64,000 nucleotides of DNA from Asterochloris sp. CNOR1 (Eukaryota > Chlorophyta > Trebouxiophyceae > Trebouxiales > Trebouxiaceae). Below, piece after piece: positions 11,282-22,856 of this stretch. The translations under genes were made by a program, and so were the position numbers. Each line of letters begins with the position of its first letter. Position 1 is the stretch's first letter. The DNA is taken from assembly GCA_963969365.1 (NCBI GenBank), contig OZ017751.1, forward strand, positions 2,914,001-2,978,000. The letters run 5' to 3'. The notes below the pieces were generated by a model. It was not told where the DNA came from and did not search any database. It worked only from the letters and a program-made list of their open reading frames with translations.

Positions 11282-14200
11282 GTGACCATGTGCAAGGGCT
11301 GGTGGGTTGTTAGTCATGTTTGGCACTGCAGCCAAGGCTTGCTAAACATGCTCCAGTGCTTTAGTACTATGCTCATGCAGGCACGCTGGCAGCAGCTCCA
11401 CACCTTTCTGCGCCAGCAAGCTGCCCTCGACCCACTAGCCAGAGCCAGCACCATGGCCCTGCAGCAGCGATGCATCACAAGGCTCTCCACCTTGGCCAAT
11501 AGTGCGCCTGTCAGAGACCAGAGGTGCGCACAGCACCCTGCCATGCCCAACACTCTGCAGGACCTGCAGCACAGCGGCTGCCTCCCATGTATAGAGGCTT
11601 CTGCCAGCAGGTGAACGTCACAGCCAGCTCATGCCCAAGCCCTGTGCAGGTTGAGGCGGGGCCAGGAGGCGTTGCGGGTTGCCCACTGCCCCCAGGGCTT
11701 TATGTTTTCGCAGACCAGGGTGGGCCTCTTCTGACTGGCGCTGCTCACGAGTATGCAGGGAACACGACACAGTGCTGTCCAGCAGCTGCCCTGCTTGTGC
11801 AGGGTGTCAACCTGCAGTCCATGCTGGCTCAAAACGACTCCCTCAAGGTGCTGCTGGACTTCAACATGCCTTGCACACAGGTCAGCGCGGACATGCATGC
11901 TGAGCTGGTAGGGAGGCCTTGTCGTCGCACCTTTTTCTACAGGAATACTGCTCATCAGTGTGTTCATGGATGCCAGGTGCCTGCCCAACAGCCACAGTCG
12001 AGAAGCGCTGCAGCATGCCAGCCAAGTGGACAGTCAAGTGCACAGCAGCCTACAGGTCAGGACGTGCAACCTATGCTGGCACAGTGCCCTAAACAACTGC
12101 CAGCCTCCACATGCAAGCGGTCACTCTCTGCCAGGGACTGGTGTCGTATCTATGCACCAACTGTGTGCAGCATTGACAGACCGCTCAAACGGGACCAAGC
12201 GGGCAGGTTCTGGCCAGGTGAGGCCCAGCCGCCTCAAAGTGCCCCGCTTGGAGCAGGCCCTGCCAGCACCGGTAGAGGAGGCTGCACGGAGTCGGCGGCA
12301 ATCAGCTGAGGCCAGGCGGGAGTCTGAGGAACCTGCTGGGGCTGCAGGTCAGCTGACTTTGCGCCAGCAGCCTTCTGCAGGGGAACTGACATGCTGCCCT
12401 CTGGGAGCAAGTTGATGGCACAGCAAAAGCATTGGGATCATGGCACACGGCACCTTCCTCTTGACAGGGATCCCTGACTTGTCTTGGGCATGGTCTCAGC
12501 ACAAAACTACAACGGCAACTTGGGGCCCTTGCCCAGTGCAGCTGCGCAGAGCAGAGCAAAGGCGACCTGGGCTACTGAGGGGCCACGTGTGGGGCGGGCA
12601 GCACGCCCTGAGGTGCAGGCAGCAGGGCACAGCGATGAGGAGGAGGCAGATGTCATTGACATCAGCCAGGTGGGCTTGCATGAGAAAGGAGAGCCTGTAA
12701 CAGCTGGCCTTGCTGCTGATGCATCATCACAGTGCTGGTACCTTGCCACGAAAGCGGCGCCAGACCAACAGCACAGCCACCGTTTACCTGACATCCTGTG
12801 TGCAGCTTGGCTAAGAGGTGCAAATCTGCCTCACAGCAGGTGGCTGCTTTGCTGATGCATTGAGCAGTGCACCTCCCATCTGTGGTGATGTGCGAGAGCT
12901 GCAACAACAACCTCTAGGCAGTGCTCATCCGGTCCTCACTGGCCTGCAGGATGCAGGGCCAGGCTTCCAGACGGCTAAGGCTGTGCTCACAGCGGACCTG
13001 CGTAGGCAGGGGCGCCACTGCGAGCAACCCATCAAGATGCCACGCACAGCTGGGCTGACTCGCCCCAAGCCAAAACAGGGCGCAGGAGGTGGGTGCTAGA
13101 GAAGACTCTGTGTTTGCAGGTTGCCCCCCTGAGCAGTACTTTGTGCCAGCACGGCCGCTTCAGCAGTGCCTGCACAGAGCTAAGTATTGCAGGGTCGTAT
13201 ACTGGCAGTATGAGATAGCGGTTCGTGCTGTGCAGGCGCGCGGGGTGCATTTGTGCCGCCCTTCCAGAAGCGCGTCTCAGATGGCGGGGCGGCTGCTGCT
13301 GGCATGGACCAGCAGGACTCAGGGCTGAGCCCCAAGACCCTGGAGATGCTCACAGGTAGGCAGTACATACCAGAGGGGTGCTGCACCAACAACAGGGGGA
13401 GTTGGTTTCTGAACAGGCCCTGGAAGGGTGCCGATGGGTGAGGGCAAGGTTGCTGATGATTGGTGGGGTGATCACCTCCATGAAGTGGCTAAGGGTGAAG
13501 GTTGAGTGACAGAGAACAGTGTTGAGCCCTGGATCCAGCTACGGCAATCAATTTCTGACGCTCCTCTAGAGCGCTTGGCAGACAGAGCTCCCCTTGCGGC
13601 TTGCCATGTGCTGGCACATGACTCATCTGCCGGCAGCTTTGTGGTGGGTGCAGGGCCCGATGGCCAGCTGCCCAAGCCGCTGCACACAATGGACCCTGCC
13701 ATCCTGGAGCTGGTCTGCGCAGAGGTGGTGGAGGAAGGGGCGCAGGTGTGATACTTTTGATGTTTTCGTTAGAGGTCGCTGCAGAAGGGCTGGAAAGCGG
13801 GCGCAATTTGCCTGTTGTCAGGCTGTCTCTACAGAGGTGCAGGAGGCGGGTGCACAGAGGCGCCATAGCCTTTCAAAGCAGGCCTGTGCTGTGAAAGACA
13901 TGAGCACCTGTGCCATTCGTGTGTGCTCCTGCTGGCTGCCAGGGGGTCTCAATCTGCTTGCTTCTGCCTCAGGAGCTCTGCAGAGCTGGCTGCCCAAATA
14001 TACCAGAGCAATCTCCAGAGCAATTGCCTTGCCTCTGCGCATGTTGTTTCCTGGCCTGCTTGGGGAACTGTGGTGGGCATTTGTCCTGCCAGTCACTTCT
14101 GCTCAACAACAGCCTGCTGACTGATGCAGGTATCTTGGGAAGACATTGCAGGGCAGGACGATGCCAAGCGCCTGGTGCAGGAACTGGTTGTGTGGCCTAT

Positions 14201-17200
14201 GCTCAATCCCCACCTCTTCACGGTTGGGTGCAAGGGGTGCCTGAATGCAATGCTCAAGGAGGCAGTTTGCCTGCCTGCTGGCTTGTTGCACCCTGACTGC
14301 TGCCATTTGGCTTGTCCTGAGCTTGTCTTGCCATGCAAGACTTGGGTTCTAGTCTTTTCTAGGGTTGCCTTTGTGTGCCTCAAGCATGATGATGTCTGGC
14401 TTGCTACAAGGCACGCCCTGCTTGCCATTGTTTGCCTTGTTGAGTTCATGGTGCAGCATCTCAGGTGCTGTTGTGGCGCATGTCGTCGTCCGCATGATTC
14501 GGGCCTCGCTGCTCACAGTGCATGCCCTGGCTGCCATTGTGGAGCCAACCCAGTACAGACCTCTGGCTCTGCCTTCCTGCCCTTTTGGTGATCCAGGCAT
14601 TCCGGGTGCCATTGCTGAGGCTCCCTGCTGGACTTGGACCAGCATGTGCACAGCCAATTTGAAGCCACTGCCTGCCAGACACAAGCGCGCCGCCTGGAGA
14701 AGGTATCTCCAGCGCGTGCTGGCATTTGGTCGGCTTACTTACTGCGGGCCACCCATAGGTTCCTTACATGTGCAGACCACTGACTTTGGCACATGCAGGC
14801 CTGTTGGCCTGGCACCTGTCTTTGAGCCGCCCACACGGCGCCTGTGTGTCTGCAGGCCACTGCCTGCCGGTCAGGAGCGCACAGCGGGGGGGCCAACCTC
14901 CCGAGCATGCTGGCAAATTGGTCTTCCATTTCGTCTCTTTCCACCCACACACTGTCTGTGTGCCCACAGGGTGCACGAGCGCCTCCCAAGGGCCTGCTCC
15001 TGTTTGGTCCCCCTGGGACGGGCAAAACGCTCATTGGCAAAGCCATTGCCAGCAACATCAAGGCCACTTTCTTCAACATTAGCGCATCCTCTCTGACCAG
15101 CAAATGGATAGGTGAGGTGAAGGCTGTGCTGGAGCTGATGCAACATCATTGCCTGGCCCCTCACTATCAGAACTAAGGACGGGAACATCTAGATCATGAC
15201 ATCCTTCCTGGAGCAATTCCAGGACAGGCCAGGCGCACGAATTCAGCCGTCCTGTGCTGGCATCAGCACCTGCCATGCAGATGATTTTCCAGCATGGCTG
15301 CCTGCACTGCCATCACCAACGGGCTTCCTGCACCCTGCTCACTCCGCAGCCTGGCCAGCTTCGCTGCCACCGTAGAAGACCTGCCTGCACTGTGCTCACA
15401 GCAGATGCAAATGCAGCATGGCTGCCTGTGCGCGCCCACCACAATTGAGCCGCCTGCACCTGACTGGGTTATGGACGGAAGGGCCATTCTGGGTACAGAG
15501 GGCTTGCTGCATCTGCAGCTAGCCCACAATCTCTCCTGCAAATACCGTCTGCTCCTGTCTCACCAGTGTTAAAGTTTTATGAGCCCAATGGTTTGCATAG
15601 GCAGAGTGCTGGGCGCTGGGGCGGCAGCGTCCCCTACTGGTGCAGCAATAAGCCAGCAACGCAGCAATCCCTGCACTTCAGCCCTTTGACACCCTGGTGC
15701 AACGCTGGGCCACAGGCAGGGTGGGAACGCTGCAGATGCCTGCACCTTGCACAACGCAGTGGCAACCATGCAAGCAGCTGACACCTACTCACCAGCTGCA
15801 ATCCCAACTGCTGCAGGGTAGGGTGAGACCACTGCAGCTGTATAGGCTTGGGCAGCTGTATAGGCTCAGCATGCAGGTGTGTCAGCTGGCATCCCCATTG
15901 CTCATTGCATTGCTGCAGGCCAGGGTGAGAAGATGGTGCGGGCCTTGTTTGCGGTGGCAGGCTGCATGCAGCCGGCAGTCATCTTCATTGACGAGATTGA
16001 CTCAGTGCTGTCTGCCAGGAAGAGCGAAGGTGAGGCTCACACGAGCAGCATTGAGCTCTGGAACAGCTGTGCTGCCTTCAGAGCACTGCTGGAGGTTTGT
16101 GCGCAAGCTGCCCCTCTTGGTTCTAGCCTGACTTGAGGGGACATGTGCGGTGCCAGCGCTTGGCAAGGGGCCTCAAGCTGCAGGCCAGCATGAGGCATCT
16201 GGGCACCTTGCAAGTTGCACTGCTTTTTGTTGATAGGTAATCAAGCTCGAAATGTGCAGCCCCTCATATCATCCTTTGTGCTGCAGCAAGCAACAGGCAA
16301 TCAGGCGCTTCTGCCAGCTGGTTGTTGCTGCATGAAGTATGCCAATATGAGCTGGCTTCCCGCGTTGCCAGAGGGTCTGTGCAGCAGGAATGCATGAGGC
16401 AGCCAGGCGCCCTTGAGCCGCTTGCCACGGACTGGAGCCTGCTGCCTGCAACGAAACAAGGTCTGTTGCAGGAGAGCATGAGGCGTCTAGGCGCCTCAAG
16501 ACAGAGATGCTGGTGCAGATGGAAGGCTGCAGCCCAGACAGCTCAGACCGCAGGGTGCTCATTGTTGGAGCCACCAACAGGCCAGAGGTGCTCCCCTTTT
16601 ATGCAGCAATGTATTGGGAACGTGATCCAATGCTGCATTCAAATGCTCTGCAGTCGCTGCTCAAATGCAGCCCTGGCAGCCACTCTGAGCGGGGGCTGCC
16701 ATTCCGCTGCCAAGCCCCACCTTGTGCCCTGCACTGCTGTCGCTGATGCCCAAGCAGTTGTACATCCCCACATCCTGCTTCAGTCCCCCTGTTGAGACAA
16801 TGTTGGAATGTGCAGGAGCTGGATGAGGCGGCCAGGCGGCGCATGCCCAAGCAGCTGTACATCCCCCTGCCCTGCGCAGCTGCACGTCGCCAGATGGTGG
16901 ATAGACTGCTGGGTGAGTTGGCCTTGCTATGCAACAGGAGTTGCTTGAAGCTGTATCGTGCTGTTGGGCGAGATGTCAGACGGTGAACAGACTGCCGGGT
17001 AAGGGGACCATGCCATGCAGCAGGTAGCTTGTCAATGCTCTTTCCAGCCGGTGGGTGCCACACCAGATGCTGGACAGATTGGGGGCCCAGAACTGCTAGG
17101 GTGGGCAGGAGTGCTGTTGGGGGATTGCAGCAAGCTGACAGCATGGGTAGGGGTACTGCTGTAATGATGGACAGCAAGTGACTCTCACATACTGCCTTGG

Positions 17201-18051
17201 CAGCATGGTAGCAGCCCACTGCATGCAGCTCAGCAAGCAACGAAGACATGTTGTCTTTGGCAGCATGCAGGCGGACAGAGCCTGGCTGGCAAGCTTGGCA
17301 TAAACAAGTGCAGCACGCTGCGCCCTCCCCTGCCCTTTGCTTCCCATGCAAGCCTGAGGCCGATGTGGACATTGAAGCTGTAGAGCTGTTGCCTGAGGCT
17401 GCAGCTTGCATGCCTGCACAGGCGGGGTGGCTTCCCAGCTCAGCGAGTCAGAGCGAGACAGGCTGGTGGCCAAGACAGAGGGCTACTCAGGGTCTGACAT
17501 GCGCAACCTCATCCAGGAGGCCTGCCAGGGGCCCATCAGGGATGCTGTGGCTGCAGCAACCAACTGCGCAGCGCTACAACACATGTCTGAGGCAGACCTG
17601 CGACCGGTCATGCTGAGGGACTTCCAGGTGGGCAGAAGAGAAAGAACCAGCTGGGCTGAGCAGTGCAGGGTGCTGTGCAAGGCCAGCCGGGCCCAAAGCA
17701 GGCCATCTGCTTTCAGGGCAGCATTGCTATGTAACAGCCCCCAACTGTCAGTGTGCAGGGTGGCTACGCGTGCTGTTGCACAGCATTTGACCCATGCAGT
17801 CCGTGCTCTGTACTGAATCCACACATTCTTAGAGGCAACTCAACAAGATGCCTCTGAAGGCGACGATGTGGAAGTGCAGCCTTGAGCAAGGGCAGTCAAG
17901 GTGACGTTCAACGATAACGCAGGTGGCAGCCAGGGCCCAGAGGGCAAGTGTGCAGACAAGTGAGGTGCAGCGCTACATTGACTATGACGCAAGGCATGGG
18001 GCGCGCTACACAAGCAGCATTTCAAATCAGGTAGATGAGGATGACTGGTGA
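11282..18051 (+). CDS. Fidgetin-like 1 AAA+ ATPase
   Basis: Nuclear AAA ATPase of the fidgetin/FIGL1 branch, which in plants and animals limits crossovers and dismantles RAD51/DMC1 filaments. Well-supported exons: 12957-13088, 13236-13355, 13654-13745, 14130-14222, 14970-15111, 15919-16029, 16472-16587, 16816-16912, 17422-17627 and 17923-18051. Before the ATPase domain come FQTAK and AFVPPFQKR, both FIGL1 landmarks, then [16 protein letters not shown]. Walker A is GPPGTGKT, Walker B IFIDEIDS, sensor-1 region VGATNRPE, followed by [19 protein letters not shown] and the lid [13 protein letters not shown]. It ends with the Vps4-type C-terminal helix ([20 protein letters not shown]). The N-terminal third is uncertain: probable exons near 11386-11520, 12200-12349 and 12484-12669 carry low-complexity charged sequence, and the start codon was not fixed. 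Its end is 35 bp from the convergent acetyltransferase gene. Confidence 0.92.
16740..16790 (+). repeat. Decayed copy of part of a FIGL1 exon in the preceding intron
   Basis: The segment GATGCCCAAGCAGTTGTACA and its flank nearly repeats bases inside the real exon at 16816-16912 ([10 protein letters not shown] codons) about 95-100 bp upstream of them. It is not in frame with the gene. Confidence 0.65.
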
Positions 18052-18086
18052 CACCCAAGTTTGGATGAACACAGCATTTCTTCTAG

Positions 18087-19235
18087 TTAGCCTGGGGGCT
18101 TCTGCTTGGCTTGTAGCCTCAACAGCAATCGCCTCTCTTGGCCCAGTAGCCTGATCCAGATGGGATCCTGTTTTACGCTCTGAAACCCGCCCTTTTTATA
18201 CAACTGAGCTGGCACCTCATCCTTTAGCCTGCATGGCAGGACTGGTTTTGGTTGATCTAGCACCTGAGCATCTGTAGCTGAAACATCACACAATGTGCGA
18301 TACAGCCGTACCTGAGATGCAAAAAAATCTCTGGCTCCCCTGCTATGAGCGCAAGGTCCTCTGCGGCTTGCAGCATCTCAAAAGCAATGCCGCGCCTCTG
18401 ATGCTCTGCATCTGTGGCCATGTTGCAAAGGTAGGAGCATTGCTGCAACACAGGGGTAGCCTCATGTCAGCAAGTGAGACCGGCAGGCACAACCAAGAGC
18501 CCCTTAGACAACTTCGCTGACCTCTGGGGCATTCAAGGTGAGGTGTCTGGTCCTTGTGGAGGGTGCAAAGCTCATCTCAACCGTGCCCACTAGCTTTCCC
18601 TGCTTCAGTAGCCCCTCTGAGCTGCACAGTGTGCCAAACAATCAGCCAGTCATGAGCAGCAGGCAGAGTGCAGCTGCCAGCCCATCACTAGGCAAAAGCC
18701 GGAGCAGCTGTTAGCAGATGAACACCTTGATGTGGCGCCGTCCTCCTCACTGGGCTGCAGAATTGCCACCAGCACGCAGCACTTGGGAGGCATGTCGACA
18801 TGCCGGGTCAAGTAATGCTCGATCTGCTTGTACAGGAAACGCCTGCAGCAGAGTGCAGGCCAAACATCTACAAGACACAGAACCTGGAAGGGGAGATGAA
18901 GCAGACCAGCCTCACTTGTACATGGGCAAATAATCCATTGCCTCGGCAAAGGCATCTGTCAGAAGCTGTGCGCAGTCAGGAACCCAGTGCTGAGTCAGGG
19001 GCTGTATGAGAACTAGCTGATTTGATCTTGTCCTGAATCGTCTGCGGTATTCGACCAGCTGATCTCTGGCTGCATTCTGGCCTCTGAATGGTTGGAATAC
19101 AGGCTCTGACGGTGCCTGCTGGACTTCACATCGCAGCTTGCATGTACGTGGTGGTCTACATCTGACCAGCCGATTAGAATTGCTCAGTTGTATTGCCTGT
19201 GGACAGCAAGGGCGATAGACCTGTGCATGGGACAT
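18087..19235 (-). CDS. GNAT-family N-acetyltransferase, probably plastid-targeted
   Basis: Five exons (18916-19235, 18726-18842, 18522-18621, 18312-18442, 18087-18228) join with phases 2,2,0,2 to give 269 aa. GNAT enzymes move acetyl from acetyl-CoA to an amine of a protein or small molecule. The acetyl-CoA pyrophosphate loop is visible as QRRGIAFEML (Q/R-x-x-G-x-A), preceded by the beta-strand CSYLCNMATD and followed by LYKKGGFQSV, the usual end of the fold. The first 40 or so residues are rich in Arg, Pro, Ser and Cys with almost no acids, like a transit peptide, which suggests the plant chloroplast GNAT group. The substrate cannot be told from sequence. Confidence 0.86.
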
Positions 19236-19805
19236 GGCCTGAAAGAACGCAAGCAGCAGGACTCGACTGTCCGCTTGGAACTTTCATTCCTTTTGCATAG
19301 CGCACAGCGGAGCACAAGAGTAGAGGGCGGTGCCTGTGAAAATCATTGGGGCCTGCAGACTGGTTCCAGCGGAAATCATGCTGGATGTGCCCTGCTAGCC
19401 CTGCGAAAGTCCTCTTGATCGAGGGCGTTACAGGCTTCAGGTCATTCTGACTCCCGAACACATCAGAGCGATGGCTGGAGTGGCATGCTTCATGCTTTTA
19501 GGCAATCTCCTGCACCTGCTGACTCACTTGATGGTCCATCTGCAGACGCCATTTGCGGGAGACAGAGAGCTCAGGCTGTCTCAGGAGCAAAGCCACAGGA
19601 CTCTGCTAGCAGAAAGCCATGAGCACTGCAGCTCAGGTGAGGAACCTCTCAACCGCAGTGATGTCAGGCGTCCCGATGCGAGCACCATTTGCAGCAGGAA
19701 ACACACCACAAATCCCAATTGTAGATGGGCAGGACGTCACTGTTGGACGCCAGCTTCACTGCAGCACATGAGGGATGTGCTTAAGCTTGCAGAAACTCAG
19801 AGGCC
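19236..19805. other. Spacer with the start region of the Mpv17-family gene
   Basis: About 570 bp between the acetyltransferase ATG (minus) and a candidate first ATG of the Mpv17-type gene at 19806. It probably contains both promoters. Another ATG frame opens near 19471 but gives no recognisable protein. Confidence 0.35.
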
Positions 19806-22414
19806 ATGTCCCAGTCTTTTAGGTTTTGGCGCAGCCTGCTGGTGGCCCTGCTCTTAGGCTGCAGGAGTTCTACTGGCCTGACAGCTCTGTGTACTGCTGT
19901 GGGCTATGTTGCTGCAGAGAATACTCTTGCATGCCTGCCACACACAGGTCTAGCCTGCTGCAGCTCTGGCGCTGGGCTCACTGCAGGCACATTGTGTTAC
20001 ATCCCAGGCTCACATTGCTGCAGGCCCCATGCATGCCTTTCTGCTAAACCCGAGCTGCTGCGCACCTGTCTCTGCTTTGCAGCACAGGGCCCCCACCACT
20101 GCCCTGCAGGCCCCTTGTGGCTTGGCCAACGCGTATTGGTGCTTCCGTTCACATGCTGGAGACAGACTCCCTGCTTGACTGGACAGGTCCCACATGCCTG
20201 GGAGGTGCCCCTCCTTATCCCTCCATACTGCCCTCTGGACTGCTGCAGCAAACTACGGCACCTGCCCCCCAGAATTCACTCGCTAGTCGCAGGCTATCCC
20301 TCTTGCCTGCCACACAGCTTCGCCTGCTCCTACTGCTCACCTTCAGGCCTGGCAGGTCGTCGGTGGAGGAGCCCCCCTGCACAACCTCACCTGCACCTGT
20401 ACGCTGCTGCAGGCCACCCGCGGCCTGGCGGGCCGCCTTTGGACCGCCTACACCCGCCAGCTGGACGTGCGCCCCGTGCTCACCAAGAGCCTGACCTCCT
20501 TCACAGGCTTTGTCGTTGGGGACGCCATCGCCCAGGCCAGCACCGGAGAGAAGTACAACTACTGGCGCACGGCCCGCTTTGCGGCCTACGGGTTCTGCAT
20601 CCACGCCCCCGTCTGCCACGTGTGGTATGGCCTGCTGGACCGAAGCGTCATGGTCAAGGCGCCCACGAGGTGCGAGGTAGTTGGCCCCGGTCTGCCGCCT
20701 GTGTGGACAGACATGTCCCAGGGCTGCTCAGGTTGGCTGATGGCTGCTGCCCAAGTGGGTGCCTGGCAGCAGATGGCAATGGCGCTGCTGACGCTGCTGG
20801 ACCAGAGTGTGAGGAAGCAGGCCATTCCAAGTGGAGTGCTGCTGCTGTTCGACCTCAGCAGCGTGCCGCTCTGTCTGCTGTGGGGTGGACATAGGACTGG
20901 GTGCCCAGCTTGCTCCAGGCTGGGAGTCTCTGATGCACGTAGCTGTGCTGCTGCTGCTCAGCTGCCGCACCTGGTGGCCACAACGACCCGCCTTCTCTGA
21001 CGCCTCTGGCCCTGCAGCTCCCGAGTTGATGCGACCAAGCTGGCCCCGACATGATGATTTGGATAGCACAGCTCAGCCTCACATCAGGCTGGCAAGCTTG
21101 CTCTGTGCCATGTAGGTCCAGACCACACTGGCCATCGACACACTACAGCTCCCCTTCAGAGAGCAACCCCTGAATGTGACATGCATGCTGAAAGCGCCTC
21201 CTCCGCTCTTGCAGCCCCCCAGTCAGTTGGTACCAGGATGACCACCAGCTCCCAGTCACAAAGCGCCCCATGAACAGGACAGGCATGCTGAAACTGCCTC
21301 CTCTGGTCTTGCAGCCCTGGGCTAGTTGTGATCAGGATGGCCGTCAGCCAAGTCCAGCTCACCCTAACGGTGCACTCCCTGACCATGACAGGCATGCTGA
21401 CATCTGCCTTGCAGCCCCCAGGCGGTTGTGACGAAGATGGCCATTGACCAGCTGCTGTTCACCCCAGTGGCCACAGCCATGTTCTACACCATCATCAAAA
21501 CCATGGAGGGTGAGGCAGTGCGTGCGCTACAGGTCAGACCGCGAGAGCTGCTGCCTGGCCCTGCCGTCGTACTGATACCAGAGCAGGTCCATTGAGCGTG
21601 CTGGCAACACGGTCTGCTGCAGAGCAGCATTTGATGACCTTCCTGGAGTCTGACAGAAGATGCATGTCTGCCACGCAGCCATCTGCATGCTTGTGTCAGG
21701 TCGAGGATGCAGCCGCTGGGCATCTGGTCTATAGATGGTTATGCAGTGTTTAGTGCCTTTACTTCCAGTGCCCTGCTTGCCGCTCTGCAGGGGAGCCTGA
21801 GAAGATCATGTCAACCATCCGTGCCAAATTTGTGCCCACCATTCTGGCAGGATACACAGTGTGGCCTTTGGCACACCTGATCAACTTCCGGTACATCTCC
21901 GGCCAGCAGCGGATCCTGTACATCAACGTCGTCAACGTGAGTGCTGGGTGGCACAGCCTTGCTGACCTGAGGGACTGCTGCCGACAGGGCCTGCTTCTTG
22001 TTGCTGGCATTGTTTATTGAGCTGTGGCATCATGAACAACTGCTGGTGAGCTGGGCGCCATTGGCTCTGCTCAGGGACTTGCACATCCAGCTTGCTGATG
22101 TACAGCACCCAAGCCACTGCAGGAGGGTGCATGCATGGCCTCCATTGCGCTCGAGATATCAGCATGGCAGCTGCTGGCCCCTGTGTCTGAGCCTGGCAAC
22201 CTGTTCCGTCAAAGGTGCCAGCAGAGTTGTGTGCCTGCCTCAGGTGGCGTGGAACGTGATACTGTGCCGCATCGCAAGCAGCAGCAGCACTCCGCAGACT
22301 CAGGGGCGCCTGAAGCCTGAGCCCAAACCTGAGGGGCGAGACAAACCCCTGAAGGTCAGCCTTCCTTCAGGCTCTGGCTCAGTCACCCCAGCATCAGCCA
22401 AGCTCTTTGCTTAG
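19806..22414 (+). CDS. Mpv17/PMP22-family membrane protein
   Basis: Small four-helix protein of peroxisomal, mitochondrial or plastid membranes. Firm exons are 20413-20669, 21415-21509, 21791-21936 and 22244-22414, phases 2,1,0. The family blocks are clear: LDVRPVLTKSLTSFTGFVVG, GDAIAQ, the aromatic WYGLLDR, TKMAIDQLLFTPVA, and the signature AGYTVWPLAHLINFRYI with LYINVVN followed by VAWNVILCRIA. After this the protein has an extra low-complexity tail of about 40 residues rich in Pro, Ser and Lys, ending at TAG 22412-22414. The first exon is uncertain: an ATG at 19806 starts a hydrophobic, basic stretch (MSQSFRFWRSLLVALLLG) that could be the N-terminus. The intron before exon 21415 carries two decayed copies of that exon's start. 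Confidence 0.92.
21190..21414 (+). repeat. Two decayed copies of an Mpv17 exon start, 100-bp period
   Basis: The acceptor of the functional exon (CTTGCAG, ending 21414) has copies whose AG ends at 21214 and 21314, exactly 200 and 100 bp upstream. Homology continues into the exon-like part: the real exon reads GTTGTGACGAAGATGGCCAT, copy two GTTGTGATCAGGATGGCCGT, and copy one is weaker. All three share the flank ACAGGCATGCTGA about 20-25 bp before the AG where visible. Confidence 0.88.
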
Positions 22415-22856
22415 TCAGGCTGAGAAGTGTTCCTCGTGCTGCCTGCAGGCTGAGGTGTGACCATCTGTAGGTATATGCTAGCCTCAGGCACACAACGCTG
22501 CACCAGCCACCTCAGGTTTAAGTGACCACCGTCAGCTGCAGCCCTCTCATTTATTACGGTTGCCTGGGTGCAAGACTCTGCCTGGTTGCTGCAACTGTGC
22601 AGCTGGACAGAAGACACATGCCCGCCTGGATTCAAACTTGCACGTCCACTGTGAAATGACTCTGTTTTTGACATTCTGCTGAGCTTAGGAAGCACTGTGA
22701 ACATGTGCCCAGCTTGGCCACCCAGCTTCGTGATGGCCTCTGCCTTCATACCATTTGAGAAGAAGAAAAAATTACGAGAGTCGTATTGGTGATGTCAGAC
22801 CTGCCAGTCACCAGTTCACTGGCAGAAACCTGCCCAAGGCAGGCCAAGGTTCATCA
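22415..22856. other. Convergent 3' spacer
   Basis: 442 bp between the stop of the Mpv17-type gene and the stop of the peroxiredoxin-like gene on the other strand. It must hold both 3' UTRs. I see no gene. Confidence 0.4.

Noticed and set aside
19806-20894. Plus-strand open frame of 362 codons
   Set aside because: Its frame differs from that of the Mpv17 exon at 20413-20669, which matches the family. Only its beginning could be a first exon.
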